NCBI GenBank assembly: GCA_938018045.1
Contig: CALIIP010000263.1
Location: 1 to 18,487 of the forward strand
Source of the DNA: an uncultured Flavobacteriaceae bacterium
Lineage (GTDB): Bacteria; Bacteroidota; Bacteroidia; Flavobacteriales; Flavobacteriaceae
Reading direction: 5' to 3'
DNA length: 18,487 nt
A program made the translations under genes and the position numbers. A model generated the notes under the pieces. That model was not told where the DNA came from. It searched no databases and saw only the letters and a list, made by a program, of their open reading frames with translations. Numbering within the stretch: the first letter of the stretch is position 1; the number at the start of each line of letters is the position of its first letter. Shown here one piece after another: positions 1 through 7,298 of this stretch.

Positions 1-463
1 TTTCTGATTCAGAAGATGCTGGAGCCTCAACTGTTGCTTCAACTTTTTTAGTTCTACCTCTACGTGTAGATTTTTTCTTCTTATTACTATTTGGATTGTA
101 GATTTCGTTATAATCAACTAACTCTACCATTGCCATAGAAGCATTATCTCCTTGACGGTGTCCCATTTTGATAATTCTTACATATCCTCCTGGTCGATCT
201 GCAACTTTTACTGATACTTCAGTAAACAATTCAGTAACTGAATATTTGCTTCTTAAATAACTAAATACAATTCTACGGTTGTGTGTAGTATCATTTTTAG
301 ATTTAGTAATCAAAGGTTCTATATACTTACGTAAAGCTTTTGCTTTTGCAACTGTTGTATTAATACGCTTGTGCTCAATTAATGAACATGCCATATTTGA
401 TAACATCGCTTTTCTGTGCGAAGTTGTTCTTCCTAAGTGATTAAATTTCTTTCCGTGTCTCAT
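1..463 (-). CDS. rplQ: 50S ribosomal protein bL17 (3' end cut by window edge)
   Basis: This is large-subunit protein bL17, which sits near the peptide exit tunnel and is normally the last gene of the alpha operon. The start is the ATG whose complement is at 461-463. It opens with the family signature MRHGKKFNHLGR and continues with RKAMLSNMACSLI. From the start, 154 codons are open to the window edge without a stop. The family core, 127 residues in E. coli, ends near residue 125. After it comes a tail that is first basic (KKKKSTRRGRTKK) and then rich in Ala, Glu and Ser, as is common in Bacteroidota bL17. The gene follows rpoA by 64 bp. The true C-terminus lies outside the window. Confidence 0.97.
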   Translation of the reverse strand, partial: MRHGKKFNHLGRTTSHRKAMLSNMACSLIEHKRINTTVAKAKALRKYIEPLITKSKNDTTHNRRIVFSYLRSKYSVTELFTEVSVKVADRPGGYVRIIKMGHRQGDNASMAMVELVDYNEIYNPNSNKKKKSTRRGRTKKVEATVEAPASSESE

Positions 464-527
464 GAAATTTTCTTTTTACAATCATCTTGCATCAATCTAA
501 ATAAATTAGAGCGCAAAATATGAATGA

Positions 528-1520
528 TTATTCTTTATCTAATTTGTATTTACTTAAATCCATACCGAAATTCAATCCTTTAACGTGAACTAATTCATCA
601 AGTTCTGTTAAAGATTTCTTTCCGAAATTACGGAACTTCATCAAGTCATTTTTGTTAAATGACACTAAGTCACCTAATGTATCAACTTCTGCAGCTTTTA
701 AACAGTTTAATGCTCTTACTGATAAGTCCATATCAACTAACTTCGTTTTAAGAAGTTGTCTCATATGTAATGACTCTTCATCATATGTTTCTGTTTGTGC
801 AATTTCATCAGCCTCTAAAGTAATTCTCTCATCTGAGAACAACATAAAGTGGTGGATTAAAATTTTAGCAGCCTCAGTTAAAGCATCTTGCGGAGATATA
901 GATCCATCAGTTTTGATATCAAATACTAATTTTTCGTAATCCGTTTTTTGCTCTACACGGAAGTTTTCTACAGCGTATTTTACATTCTTTATTGGAGTGT
1001 AAATTGAATCTGTTGGAATAGTTCCTAATGCAGAATTTGATTTTTTATTTTCTTCTGCTGGTACAAAACCTCTACCTTTTTCAATAGTAAGTTCGAATTG
1101 TAATTTTACAGATTTTTCCATATTACAAATAACTAAATCTGGATTTAAAACTTGAAATCCTGAAATATATTTTTGTAAATCTCCTGCAGTTAATTGTTCT
1201 TGATTAGAAACTGAAACACTTACTGTTTCTTTTTCTGTTTCTTCTATTTGATTTTTAAAACGAACTTGTTTTAAATTCAAAATGATTTCAGTAACATCTT
1301 CAACAATCCCTTTGATTGTAGAAAACTCATGCTCAACTCCTTCTACTTTAATTGACGTAATTGCGTATCCCTCTAAAGAAGATAATAAAACTCTTCTTAA
1401 AGCATTACCAATTGTCAATCCAAATCCTGGTTCAAGAGGTCTGAACTCAAATCTACCTTCAAAATCAGTAGAGTCAATCAATATTACTTTATCAGGTTTT
1501 TGAAAATTTAAAATTGCCAT
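528..1520 (-). CDS. rpoA: DNA-directed RNA polymerase subunit alpha
   Basis: The alpha subunit dimerises to start assembly of core RNA polymerase and contacts upstream promoter DNA and activators. The length of 330 residues is normal. The N-terminal assembly domain spans about residues 1-235 and carries the dimerisation motif LTIGNALRRVLLSS at 35-48. After a linker, the C-terminal domain spans about 258-318. R269 in LSVRALNCLKA corresponds to the DNA-contacting Arg265 of E. coli, and FRNFGKKSL at 296-304 is the second conserved helix-hairpin-helix segment. It lies 21 bp after rpsD and 64 bp before rplQ, the usual alpha-operon order. In Bacteroidota this subunit works with a divergent sigma factor that reads TTG/TAnnTTTG promoters. 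Confidence 0.99.
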   Translation of the reverse strand: MAILNFQKPDKVILIDSTDFEGRFEFRPLEPGFGLTIGNALRRVLLSSLEGYAITSIKVEGVEHEFSTIKGIVEDVTEIILNLKQVRFKNQIEETEKETVSVSVSNQEQLTAGDLQKYISGFQVLNPDLVICNMEKSVKLQFELTIEKGRGFVPAEENKKSNSALGTIPTDSIYTPIKNVKYAVENFRVEQKTDYEKLVFDIKTDGSISPQDALTEAAKILIHHFMLFSDERITLEADEIAQTETYDEESLHMRQLLKTKLVDMDLSVRALNCLKAAEVDTLGDLVSFNKNDLMKFRNFGKKSLTELDELVHVKGLNFGMDLSKYKLDKE

Positions 1521-1541
1521 AGTTTATATTGATATTTAAAA

Positions 1542-2147
1542 TTATTTAGAGTACAACTCTACAATAAATTGTTCGTTAATATTTTCTGGTATTTGTAATC
1601 TCTCTGGAGCACTTACAAATGTACCTTGAAGCGTGTCGCTATTCCAAGTTAACCACTCAGATGCATGACTACTATTAGCCAATGAAGTTTCGATAGCTTC
1701 TAAAGATTTAGATTTTTCTCTTACTGCAATTACATCTCCTGCTCTTAATGAAAAAGAAGGTATGTTTACCAATTCTCCATTTACAGTGATATGTCTGTGT
1801 GATACTAATTGTCTTGCTGCATTACGAGTTGGAGCAATCCCTAAACGGAAAACTACATTGTCTAAACGAGATTCACATAATTGAAGTAAAACTTCACCTG
1901 TAATTCCACCAGCACTTTGTGCTTTTTTAAATAAATTACGGAATTGTCTTTCAAGAATTCCATAGGTATATTTTGCTTTTTGCTTTTCTTGTAATTGTAC
2001 AGCGTATTCAGATTTTTTACCTCTTCTTCTGTTATTACCATGTTGTCCTGGAGGAAAGTTTCTTTTTTCAAAAGACTTATCCGCTCCATAAATTGCTTCT
2101 CCGAATTTACGAGCAATTTTAGTTGTTGGTCCTGTATATCTTGCCAT
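1542..2147 (-). CDS. rpsD: 30S ribosomal protein uS4
   Basis: uS4 is a primary 16S rRNA-binding protein that nucleates 30S assembly; in many bacteria it also represses its own operon by binding mRNA. The 201-residue product has the N-terminal stretch with PPGQHG at 32-37 and an S4 RNA-binding domain from about 92 (ESRLDNVVFRLG) to 155. The N-terminal region has no cysteine cluster, so this is the zinc-free form. The ATG at 2147 is followed by MARYTGP, typical of the phylum. It is preceded by an 84-bp spacer, unusually long for this cluster, that can fold (see the entry at 2163-2214). rpoA follows 21 bp downstream. Confidence 0.99.
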   Translation of the reverse strand: MARYTGPTTKIARKFGEAIYGADKSFEKRNFPPGQHGNNRRRGKKSEYAVQLQEKQKAKYTYGILERQFRNLFKKAQSAGGITGEVLLQLCESRLDNVVFRLGIAPTRNAARQLVSHRHITVNGELVNIPSFSLRAGDVIAVREKSKSLEAIETSLANSSHASEWLTWNSDTLQGTFVSAPERLQIPENINEQFIVELYSK

Positions 2148-2162
2148 TTCTTTGTTTGTTTA

Positions 2163-2214
2163 AATAGGGAATGTGAATTAAGGCTTAATCTCCTTCGACA
2201 ATCTTATTCCTATT
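2163..2214 (-). promoter_or_regulatory. candidate structured leader upstream of rpsD (possible S4 autoregulatory site)
   Basis: In the rpsK-rpsD spacer, read on the minus strand, AATAGGAAT (2214-2206) can pair with ATTCCCTATT (2172-2163), giving nine base pairs with one bulged C. The enclosed loop contains a smaller hairpin, ATTAA-GCC-TTAAT. The 3' arm lies 16 bases before the rpsD start codon. The base pairing is seen directly. A regulatory role is inferred from the position in front of the gene for the known alpha-operon autoregulator. No U-tract follows, so control would more likely act on translation than on termination. It could also be an ordinary AT-rich spacer. Confidence 0.4.
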
Positions 2215-2231
2215 AATTAGAATTAATTTAA

Positions 2232-2612
2232 TTATACTCTTCTTCTTTTTGGAGGTCTACATCCATTATGTGGCATTGGTGTAACATCAATAATTTCTGT
2301 TACTTCAATTCCATTATTATGTAGAGTTCTCATTGCATTTTCTCTTCCGTTTCCAGGTCCTTTAACATAAGCTTTCACTTTTCTTAAACCTGCTTCGTGA
2401 GCTACTTTTGCACAATCTTCAGCGGCAGTTTGGGCTGCATAAGGAGTATTCTTTTTAGAACCCCTAAAACCCATTTTACCTGCAGATGACCAAGAAATTA
2501 CATCACCTCTTTTGTTTGTCAAAGAAATAATGATATTGTTAAATGATGCTGTTATGTGAGCTTCACCAACTGCTTCAACAATAACTTTACGTTTTTTCGT
2601 TGTTTTTGCCAT
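2232..2612 (-). CDS. rpsK: 30S ribosomal protein uS11
   Basis: uS11 lies on the 30S platform next to the mRNA exit channel and near the 3' end of 16S rRNA. The 126 residues match the family length. The core has GEAHITASFNNIIISLT (16-32) and KGPGNGRENAMRTL (84-97). The C-terminal tail PHNGCRPPKRRRV (114-126) is the conserved rRNA-binding end. Its Asn-Gly pair (116-117) is the position that is converted to isoaspartate in E. coli S11; whether that happens here is unknown. It is 9 bp downstream of rpsM. An 84-bp gap separates it from rpsD, so this is where a sub-operon control point could lie. Confidence 0.99.
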   Translation of the reverse strand: MAKTTKKRKVIVEAVGEAHITASFNNIIISLTNKRGDVISWSSAGKMGFRGSKKNTPYAAQTAAEDCAKVAHEAGLRKVKAYVKGPGNGRENAMRTLHNNGIEVTEIIDVTPMPHNGCRPPKRRRV

Positions 2613-2621
2613 AATTAGTTA

Positions 2622-2996
2622 TTATTTAGTTGCTTTCTTTTTGTTAGCTACTGTTTTACGTTTCCCTTTTCTCGTTCTAGAGTTGTTTTTGGTTCTTTGA
2701 CCTCTCAAAGGCAATCCTGTTCTGTGACGAATACCTCTATAACAACCAATGTCCATAAGACGTTTGATGTTTAATTGAGTTTCTGAACGTAATTCACCTT
2801 CAATAGTAAATGTTCCAACTTGCTCTCTAATAGATGCAATTTGATCATCAGTCCAATCTTGAACTTTAATACTTTGGTCAACTTTTGCAGCATCTAAAAT
2901 TTCTTTTGATCTGCTTCTTCCTACTCCAAAAATGTAAGTTAATGCTATAACTCCTCTTTTATTTTTTGGGATGTCAATACCTGCTATTCTTGCCAT
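2622..2996 (-). CDS. rpsM: 30S ribosomal protein uS13
   Basis: uS13 sits in the head of the 30S subunit, touches the P-site tRNA and forms inter-subunit bridges. The start MARIAGIDIPKNKR is the family N-terminus. The helical middle is followed by YRGIRHRTGLPLRGQRT (86-102), the signature for rRNA contact. The last ~20 residues are a lysine/arginine-rich tail that reaches towards tRNA. At 124 residues it is close to the usual length. It is the first gene of the alpha group, only 2 bp after the rpmJ stop, so it is probably cotranscribed with the spc group. Confidence 0.99.
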   Translation of the reverse strand: MARIAGIDIPKNKRGVIALTYIFGVGRSRSKEILDAAKVDQSIKVQDWTDDQIASIREQVGTFTIEGELRSETQLNIKRLMDIGCYRGIRHRTGLPLRGQRTKNNSRTRKGKRKTVANKKKATK

Positions 2997-2998
2997 AA

Positions 2999-3115
2999 TT
3001 ATCCTTGTCTTTGTTTAAATCTAGGATTCTTTTTGTTGATTACATATAATCTGCCTTTTCTGCGCACAATCTTGCACTCGGCACTTCTCTTCTTTATTGA
3101 TGCTCTAACTTTCAT
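2999..3115 (-). CDS. rpmJ: 50S ribosomal protein bL36, zinc-free form
   Basis: This 38-codon gene encodes bL36, the smallest large-subunit protein, which binds 23S rRNA. The start ATG is complementary to 3113-3115 and the stop TAA to 2999-3001. The protein begins MKVRASIKKR and ends PRFKQRQG, the family ends. The four zinc ligands of the zinc-binding form (Cys11, Cys14, Cys27 and His33 in E. coli numbering) are here Ser11, Cys14, Asn27 and Phe33, so it should not hold zinc. This form is common in Bacteroidota. The gene is 10 bp downstream of infA and 2 bp upstream of rpsM, the normal order. Confidence 0.97.
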   Translation of the reverse strand: MKVRASIKKRSAECKIVRRKGRLYVINKKNPRFKQRQG

Positions 3116-3125
3116 CTTAATTTAT

Positions 3126-3341
3126 TTAATATCTATAAGTAATTCTTGCTTTTGTTAAATCGTAAGGGCTCATTTCTAACTTCACCTTATCTCCTGGTAA
3201 TAATTTAATATAATGCATACGCATCTTACCTGAAATATGTGCCGTAACAATATGTCCATTTTCAAGTTCTACACGAAACATTGCATTTGATAATGCTTCA
3301 GTGATAGTTCCGTCTTGTTCTATTGCTGGTTGTTTAGCCAT
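3126..3341 (-). CDS. infA: translation initiation factor IF-1
   Basis: IF-1 binds the A site of the 30S subunit during initiation and helps IF-2 and IF-3. The 71-residue product is a single S1-type OB-fold. It has the family features MAKQ at the start, VELENGHIVTAHISGKMRMHYIKLLPGD in the middle (written here as VELENGH, then HISGKMR, then IKLLPGD) and ITYRY at the end. Its ATG overlaps the secY stop codon by one base (TAATG), which suggests that translation is coupled to secY. rpmJ follows 10 bp downstream. The secY-infA-rpmJ-rpsM order is standard for the end of the spc group. Confidence 0.99.
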   Translation of the reverse strand: MAKQPAIEQDGTITEALSNAMFRVELENGHIVTAHISGKMRMHYIKLLPGDKVKLEMSPYDLTKARITYRY

Positions 3342-4690
3342 TATTGTACTGATTTTCTTTTAGTTCCTGTTTTCATTAAGCCATCATAATGACGGTTTAA
3401 TAAATGTGCATTAATTTGTTGAATTGTATCGATTGCTACACCTACCATAATCAATAATGATGTACCACCATAAAACATTGACCAAGATTGTTGCACTCCG
3501 AACTTAACTACAAAAGCAGGTAATATTGCTAATAATGCTAAGTATAATGATCCTGGAAAAGTAATCAATGAAAGAATTCTATCTAACATATCTCCAGTTT
3601 CTTTTCCTGGTCTTACACCTGGAATAAAACCGTTACTTCGCTTTAATGAATCTGCCATTTCATTTGTATTAACAGTTATCGCTGTGTAGAAATAACTAAA
3701 TACAATAATTAAAAAAGCAAACAATGCGTTATAACCTACTCCATTAAAATCACTAAAATATCCTGCAAACGTTTTTACTCCTTCCGAAGAAAAACTTGCT
3801 CCTTGAATTGCTGAAGGGACAAACATAATTGCTTGTGCAAAAATGATTGGCATAACTCCTGCTGAATTCAATTTTAAAGGTAAATATTGTCTTGCTCCTG
3901 CAACATCACGAACTGTTCCTGCAACTGTTTTTCTAGCATATTGAACTGCTACTTTACGAATTGCTGTTACTAGATATACACATGCTGCTATTACTGCAAG
4001 CCAAACTATAATTTCAATCAAGATAATCATAATTCCACCAGTACTACCACTTGTAACTTTTGACAAAAACTCTTGAGCAAAAGCACTTGGTAAACCAGCG
4101 ATAATACCGATCATAATTAATAATGAAATACCATTACCAATTCCTTTATCCGTAATTTTTTCTCCTAACCACATTGCAAATATTGACCCTGTAGTTAATA
4201 GTATCATTGACGTAAACCAGAACATTCCTCCGTGACCAATTAAAAATGCATTTTCTGGAATACCAATGTTTCCAAGATTAGCAATATAAGCAGGTCCTTG
4301 AACTAAAGTAATTGCAATAGTTAACCAACGTGTAATTTGTGTTGTTTTCTTTTGTCCACTTTCTCCATCTTTCTTTAGTTTCTGTAAATAAGGAATTGCA
4401 ATTCCCATTAACTGAACTACAATAGATGCAGATATATAAGGCATTACTCCAAGCGCCATTAATGAAGCACTTGAAAAACCTCCACCAGTAAACATATCAA
4501 TCATTCCCAAGATACCTTTATTACCTCCAGAACCACTCATAGCATCAGCAATTACTCCACCATCTAATCCTGGTAAAGTTACTTGTGCTGCAAGTCTGTA
4601 GATAACCATAAAACTAAGAGTAATAAAAATTTTATTTCTTAGATCTTCGATTGACCAAATATTCTTAACTGTTTCTATAAATTTTTTCAT
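3341..4690 (-). CDS. secY: preprotein translocase channel subunit SecY
   Basis: SecY is the channel of the SecYEG translocon in the inner membrane; it moves unfolded preproteins out and inserts membrane proteins. At 449 residues, with about ten hydrophobic segments, it fits the family. Examples are ITLSFMVIYRL near residues 23-33 and the last segment TSLLIMVGVAIDT, followed by a basic tail (TGTKRKS). Conserved parts include VMPYISASIVVQL near 83-95 and the cytosolic loop FIPGVRPGKET. I chose the ATG at 4690, giving MKKFIETVKNIW; a TTG one codon earlier adds only one residue and does not fit the family start. It follows rplO by 11 bp and shares one base with infA. Confidence 0.98.
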   Translation of the reverse strand: MKKFIETVKNIWSIEDLRNKIFITLSFMVIYRLAAQVTLPGLDGGVIADAMSGSGGNKGILGMIDMFTGGGFSSASLMALGVMPYISASIVVQLMGIAIPYLQKLKKDGESGQKKTTQITRWLTIAITLVQGPAYIANLGNIGIPENAFLIGHGGMFWFTSMILLTTGSIFAMWLGEKITDKGIGNGISLLIMIGIIAGLPSAFAQEFLSKVTSGSTGGIMIILIEIIVWLAVIAACVYLVTAIRKVAVQYARKTVAGTVRDVAGARQYLPLKLNSAGVMPIIFAQAIMFVPSAIQGASFSSEGVKTFAGYFSDFNGVGYNALFAFLIIVFSYFYTAITVNTNEMADSLKRSNGFIPGVRPGKETGDMLDRILSLITFPGSLYLALLAILPAFVVKFGVQQSWSMFYGGTSLLIMVGVAIDTIQQINAHLLNRHYDGLMKTGTKRKSVQ

Positions 4691-4701
4691 CAATAAAAAT
4701 A

Positions 4702-5154
4702 TTATAAAGTTACTGCTTCTCCTCCGGCTGCTTCAATAGCTGCTTTAGCTGTTCCAGTAAATTTATGAACTGTGATGTTTAACTTCGCTTTTAATTCTCC
4801 TCTTCCCAATATCTTCACTAAATCATTTTGGCGAGCCAAACGGTTTTCAACTAAAACTGCCATATCAACAGTATCTTTGATACGTCCTGCATCAACATAT
4901 TCTTGTATCTTGTCTAAGTTTACACCAACATATTCCTTACGGTTAATGTTTGTAAAACCAAACTTAGGTACACGTCTTTGTAAAGGCATTTGACCTCCTT
5001 CAAATCCTATTTTACGAGAATATCCTGAACGAGACTTTTGTCCATTGTGACCTCTAGTGGCTGTACCACCTTTACCAGATCCTTGCCCTCTACCGATTCT
5101 TTTTGCTGCTCCTTTTACAGAACCTGCTGCCGGTTTTAAGTTATTTAATGCCAT
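4702..5154 (-). CDS. rplO: 50S ribosomal protein uL15
   Basis: uL15 is a late-assembling large-subunit protein with a long extension that threads through 23S rRNA. The 150 residues are near the usual length. The N-terminal part is the typical Gly/Arg/Lys-rich extension (RIGRGQGSGKGGTATRGHNG, about 21-40). It is followed by GFEGGQMPLQRRVPKFGF (about 50-67) and a globular C-terminal domain that ends KAAIEAAGGEAVTL. It sits between rpmD (12 bp) and secY (11 bp), the standard spc order. Confidence 0.99.
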   Translation of the reverse strand: MALNNLKPAAGSVKGAAKRIGRGQGSGKGGTATRGHNGQKSRSGYSRKIGFEGGQMPLQRRVPKFGFTNINRKEYVGVNLDKIQEYVDAGRIKDTVDMAVLVENRLARQNDLVKILGRGELKAKLNITVHKFTGTAKAAIEAAGGEAVTL

Positions 5155-5166
5155 AACTAAATATTA

Positions 5167-5349
5167 TTATTTAATTTCTTCTACAGAAACTAAGTGATTA
5201 ACTGTTTTTACCATTCCAAGGATTGTTGGTGTAGCATCATGTTCTACAACCTGATCAATCTTACGTAAGCCTAATGCTTCTAACGTTCTCTTTTGATTCT
5301 GAGGACGTCTTATCTTACTTTTAACTTGTTTTACTTTAATTCTTTTCAT
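5167..5349 (-). CDS. rpmD: 50S ribosomal protein uL30
   Basis: uL30 is a small large-subunit protein that binds 23S and lies close to 5S rRNA. The 60-residue product has the ferredoxin-like core seen in bacterial L30: IKVKQVKSKIRRPQNQKRTL, then LGLRKIDQVVEHDATPTILG, then MVKTVNHLVSVEE. It lies 36 bp after rpsE, one of the longer gaps in this part, and 12 bp before rplO. The position between rpsE and rplO is the standard one. Confidence 0.98.
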   Translation of the reverse strand: MKRIKVKQVKSKIRRPQNQKRTLEALGLRKIDQVVEHDATPTILGMVKTVNHLVSVEEIK

Positions 5350-5385
5350 TTCTGAATTGCTTTGTGCATTTGCTTTCGCTAGTGC

Positions 5386-5910
5386 TTATCCGTTAAAAAC
5401 TTTATCCAAAGAAATACCTCTTTGTTTAGCAATAGTGCTTGCACTACGTAATCTTAATAAAGCATCAAATGTTGCTTTCACTACGTTGTGAGGGTTTGAA
5501 GAACCTTGTGACTTTGATAATACATCATGTACACCTACTGATTCTAATACCGCACGTACTGCTCCACCTGCTATAACTCCTGTTCCGTTTGATGCTGGTT
5601 TCAAGAATACTCTTGCTCCACCAAACTTCCCTTTTTGTTCATGAGGTAACGTTTGTTTGATAATAGGTATTCTTACTAAATTTTTCTTTGCGTCTTCAAT
5701 TGCTTTTGCAATTGCCGATGCTACATCTTTAGATTTCCCTAAACCGTGACCTACAACTCCACTTCCATCTCCTACAACTACTATTGCAGAAAATCCGAAG
5801 GCTCTACCTCCTTTTGTTACTTTAGTAACACGTTGTACACCAACTAAGTGATCTTTTAATTCTAAACCACTTGGTTTAACTCTCTCTACGTTTTTGTATG
5901 ATTTATACAT
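5386..5910 (-). CDS. rpsE: 30S ribosomal protein uS5
   Basis: uS5 lies on the solvent side of the 30S near the mRNA entry and takes part in decoding accuracy and mRNA unwinding. The 174 residues begin with MYKSYKNVERVKPSGLELKD, typical of Flavobacteriia. The N-terminal double-stranded-RNA-binding-like domain spans about 20-85. It contains the conserved loop VTKGGRAFGF (31-40), the region where spectinomycin-resistance changes occur in E. coli; no disruption is visible here. The C-terminal domain runs from about 95 to 165 and has AGGAVRAVLE and GSSNPHNVVKATFDAL. It follows rplR by 6 bp. Confidence 0.99.
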   Translation of the reverse strand: MYKSYKNVERVKPSGLELKDHLVGVQRVTKVTKGGRAFGFSAIVVVGDGSGVVGHGLGKSKDVASAIAKAIEDAKKNLVRIPIIKQTLPHEQKGKFGGARVFLKPASNGTGVIAGGAVRAVLESVGVHDVLSKSQGSSNPHNVVKATFDALLRLRSASTIAKQRGISLDKVFNG

Positions 5911-5916
5911 AATACC

Positions 5917-6267
5917 TTAAAATTTTAATCCTGCTTCTCTTGCAGCTTCTGCTAGAGTTTTTACTCTACCGTGATACAAATAACCATTTCTGTCAAAAGC
6001 ACATCCTTCTACACCTGCTTTTGATGCTGCTTCAGCAATTGCTTTTCCAACTGCAGTTGCAACTTCTCCTTTTGATCCTGAAGCAATTGCTTTATCTCTT
6101 GATGATACTGATGCTACTGTAACACCTGATTCATCATTTATCAATTGAGCATAGATTTCTTTATTACTTCTAAAAACTGATAATCTTGGTTTAGATGCAG
6201 TTCCAGAAATAATCTTTCTGATTCTATACTTAATTCTTTGTCTTCTTTCTGTTTTAGATAATCCCAT
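5917..6267 (-). CDS. rplR: 50S ribosomal protein uL18
   Basis: uL18 binds 5S rRNA and, with uL5, anchors it in the central protuberance. The 116-residue length is normal. The basic N-terminal tail (KTERRQRIKYRIRKIISG) is followed by KPRLSVFRSNKEIYAQLIND and by the conserved C-terminus AFDRNGYLYHGRVKTLAEAAREAGL. It lies 12 bp after rplF and 6 bp before rpsE, as in the normal spc order. Confidence 0.99.
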   Translation of the reverse strand: MGLSKTERRQRIKYRIRKIISGTASKPRLSVFRSNKEIYAQLINDESGVTVASVSSRDKAIASGSKGEVATAVGKAIAEAASKAGVEGCAFDRNGYLYHGRVKTLAEAAREAGLKF

Positions 6268-6279
6268 AATTTCTATAAA

Positions 6280-6822
6280 TTATGCAGTTTTACCTGCTTT
6301 TCTTCTTAATACTTCTCCTACAAACTTAACTCCTTTACCTTTATAAGGCTCTGGTGGACGGAATGAACGAATCTTTGCCGCTACTTGACCAACCAATTGT
6401 TTGTCTGATGAAGATAATTTTATGATTGGGTTTTTACCTTTTTCAGATACTGTTTCTACTTTTACTTCAGGTGCTATATCTAAAACTATACTATGAGAGA
6501 AACCTAAAGCTAAATCAAGTTTTTGTCCTTGATTACTTGCTCTGTATCCAACTCCTACTAATTCTAGTTCTTTTGACCATCCTTTAGAAACTCCTTCAAC
6601 CATATTGTTAATCAAAGCTCTGTATAAACCATGCTTTGCTTTATGATCTTTACTTTCTGATGGTCTTTCAAATGAAATTGAACCATCTTCAACTTTAACT
6701 GTTATATCTTTAATCTCTTGAGATAACTCACCTAATTTTCCTTTGATAGTAACAACATTGTTATTAATATCTATAGTTACACCTTCTGGAAGTGCTACTG
6801 GATTATTTCCTATTCTTGACAT
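6280..6822 (-). CDS. rplF: 50S ribosomal protein uL6
   Basis: uL6 binds the sarcin-ricin region of 23S rRNA, next to the GTPase-factor site used by EF-G and EF-Tu. The 180-residue product begins MSRIGNNPVALPEGV and has two repeated L6 domains, roughly 10-82 and 90-165. HGLYRALINNMV (64-75) closes the first. The second ends in the C-terminal signature RPPEPYKGKGVKF (155-167). It is 13 bp downstream of rpsH and 12 bp upstream of rplR. Confidence 0.99.
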   Translation of the reverse strand: MSRIGNNPVALPEGVTIDINNNVVTIKGKLGELSQEIKDITVKVEDGSISFERPSESKDHKAKHGLYRALINNMVEGVSKGWSKELELVGVGYRASNQGQKLDLALGFSHSIVLDIAPEVKVETVSEKGKNPIIKLSSSDKQLVGQVAAKIRSFRPPEPYKGKGVKFVGEVLRRKAGKTA

Positions 6823-6835
6823 CTTTAGTTATCTT

Positions 6836-7234
6836 TTAATATACGTGACACAATACTTCTCCTCCAATATTGTTTTGAGTCGCTTGCTTGTTAGTCATTA
6901 CTCCGTGAGAAGTAGAAACTATTGCAATACCTAACCCATTCAATACCCTCGGCATTTCTGAAGCACCTGCGTATTTACGCAATCCTGGTTTACTAATTCT
7001 TTCAATACTCTTAATAACAGATTCTTTTGTTTGTCTGTCATATTTTAAGGCAATTTTGATAGTTCCTTGTACTGTAGAATCTTCAAATTTGTAACTTAAA
7101 ACATACCCTTGATCAAACAAAATCTTCGTCATCTCTTTCTTCAAATTTGAAGAAGGGATTTCTACTACTCTGTGTCCTGCACTAATTGCATTTCTAACTC
7201 TTGTTAGATAATCTGCGATTGGATCTGTATACAT
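6836..7234 (-). CDS. rpsH: 30S ribosomal protein uS8
   Basis: uS8 is an early-binding protein of the central domain of 16S rRNA; in E. coli it is also the repressor of the spc operon. The 132 residues start with DPIADYLTRVRNA (4-16) and end with the C-terminal RNA-binding signature STSHGVMTN (107-115) and GGEVLCHVY. The gene is preceded by a 64-bp spacer with a foldable hairpin (see 7254-7287), the longest gap within this group. Whether this S8 represses its own message by binding there is not known from sequence. Confidence 0.99.
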   Translation of the reverse strand: MYTDPIADYLTRVRNAISAGHRVVEIPSSNLKKEMTKILFDQGYVLSYKFEDSTVQGTIKIALKYDRQTKESVIKSIERISKPGLRKYAGASEMPRVLNGLGIAIVSTSHGVMTNKQATQNNIGGEVLCHVY

Positions 7235-7253
7235 ATTTATTAATTTTGCGGTC

Positions 7254-7287
7254 TTGGTTTTTAACTTTTTGTTAAACCTGAAACCAA
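7254..7287 (-). promoter_or_regulatory. hairpin in the rpsN-rpsH spacer (possible S8 target)
   Basis: Read on the minus strand, the spacer can form a two-part stem. TTGGTT (7287-7282) pairs with AACCAA (7259-7254). Above it TTTAAC (7276-7271) pairs with GTTAAA (7265-7260) around a loop of five A. A five-base bulge, TCAGG (7281-7277), lies on the 5' side only. The 12 pairs are all perfect. The hairpin ends 19 bases before the rpsH start codon. A one-sided bulge in a helix is a plausible protein-binding site, but the link to S8 is inference from position alone. Confidence 0.4.
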
Positions 7288-7298
7288 TTATAATTTTT

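Noticed and set aside
464..527. TCTAA-TTTAT-TTAGA hairpin in the rpoA-rplQ spacer
   Set aside because: Only five pairs, mostly A-T; easily found by chance in such DNA.
1862..2116. 84-codon frame on the minus strand inside rpsD, and similar shadow frames in other genes
   Set aside because: They lie wholly inside well-conserved ribosomal genes in other frames and have no recognisable domains.
4691..4693. TTG one codon upstream of the secY ATG
   Set aside because: It adds only one Met-like residue; SecY of related bacteria starts MKKF, and ATG is preferred.
5350..5385. Mini-hairpin with a GAAA loop in the rpmD-rpsE spacer
   Set aside because: Two of the eight pairs are mismatched, so it is too weak to call.
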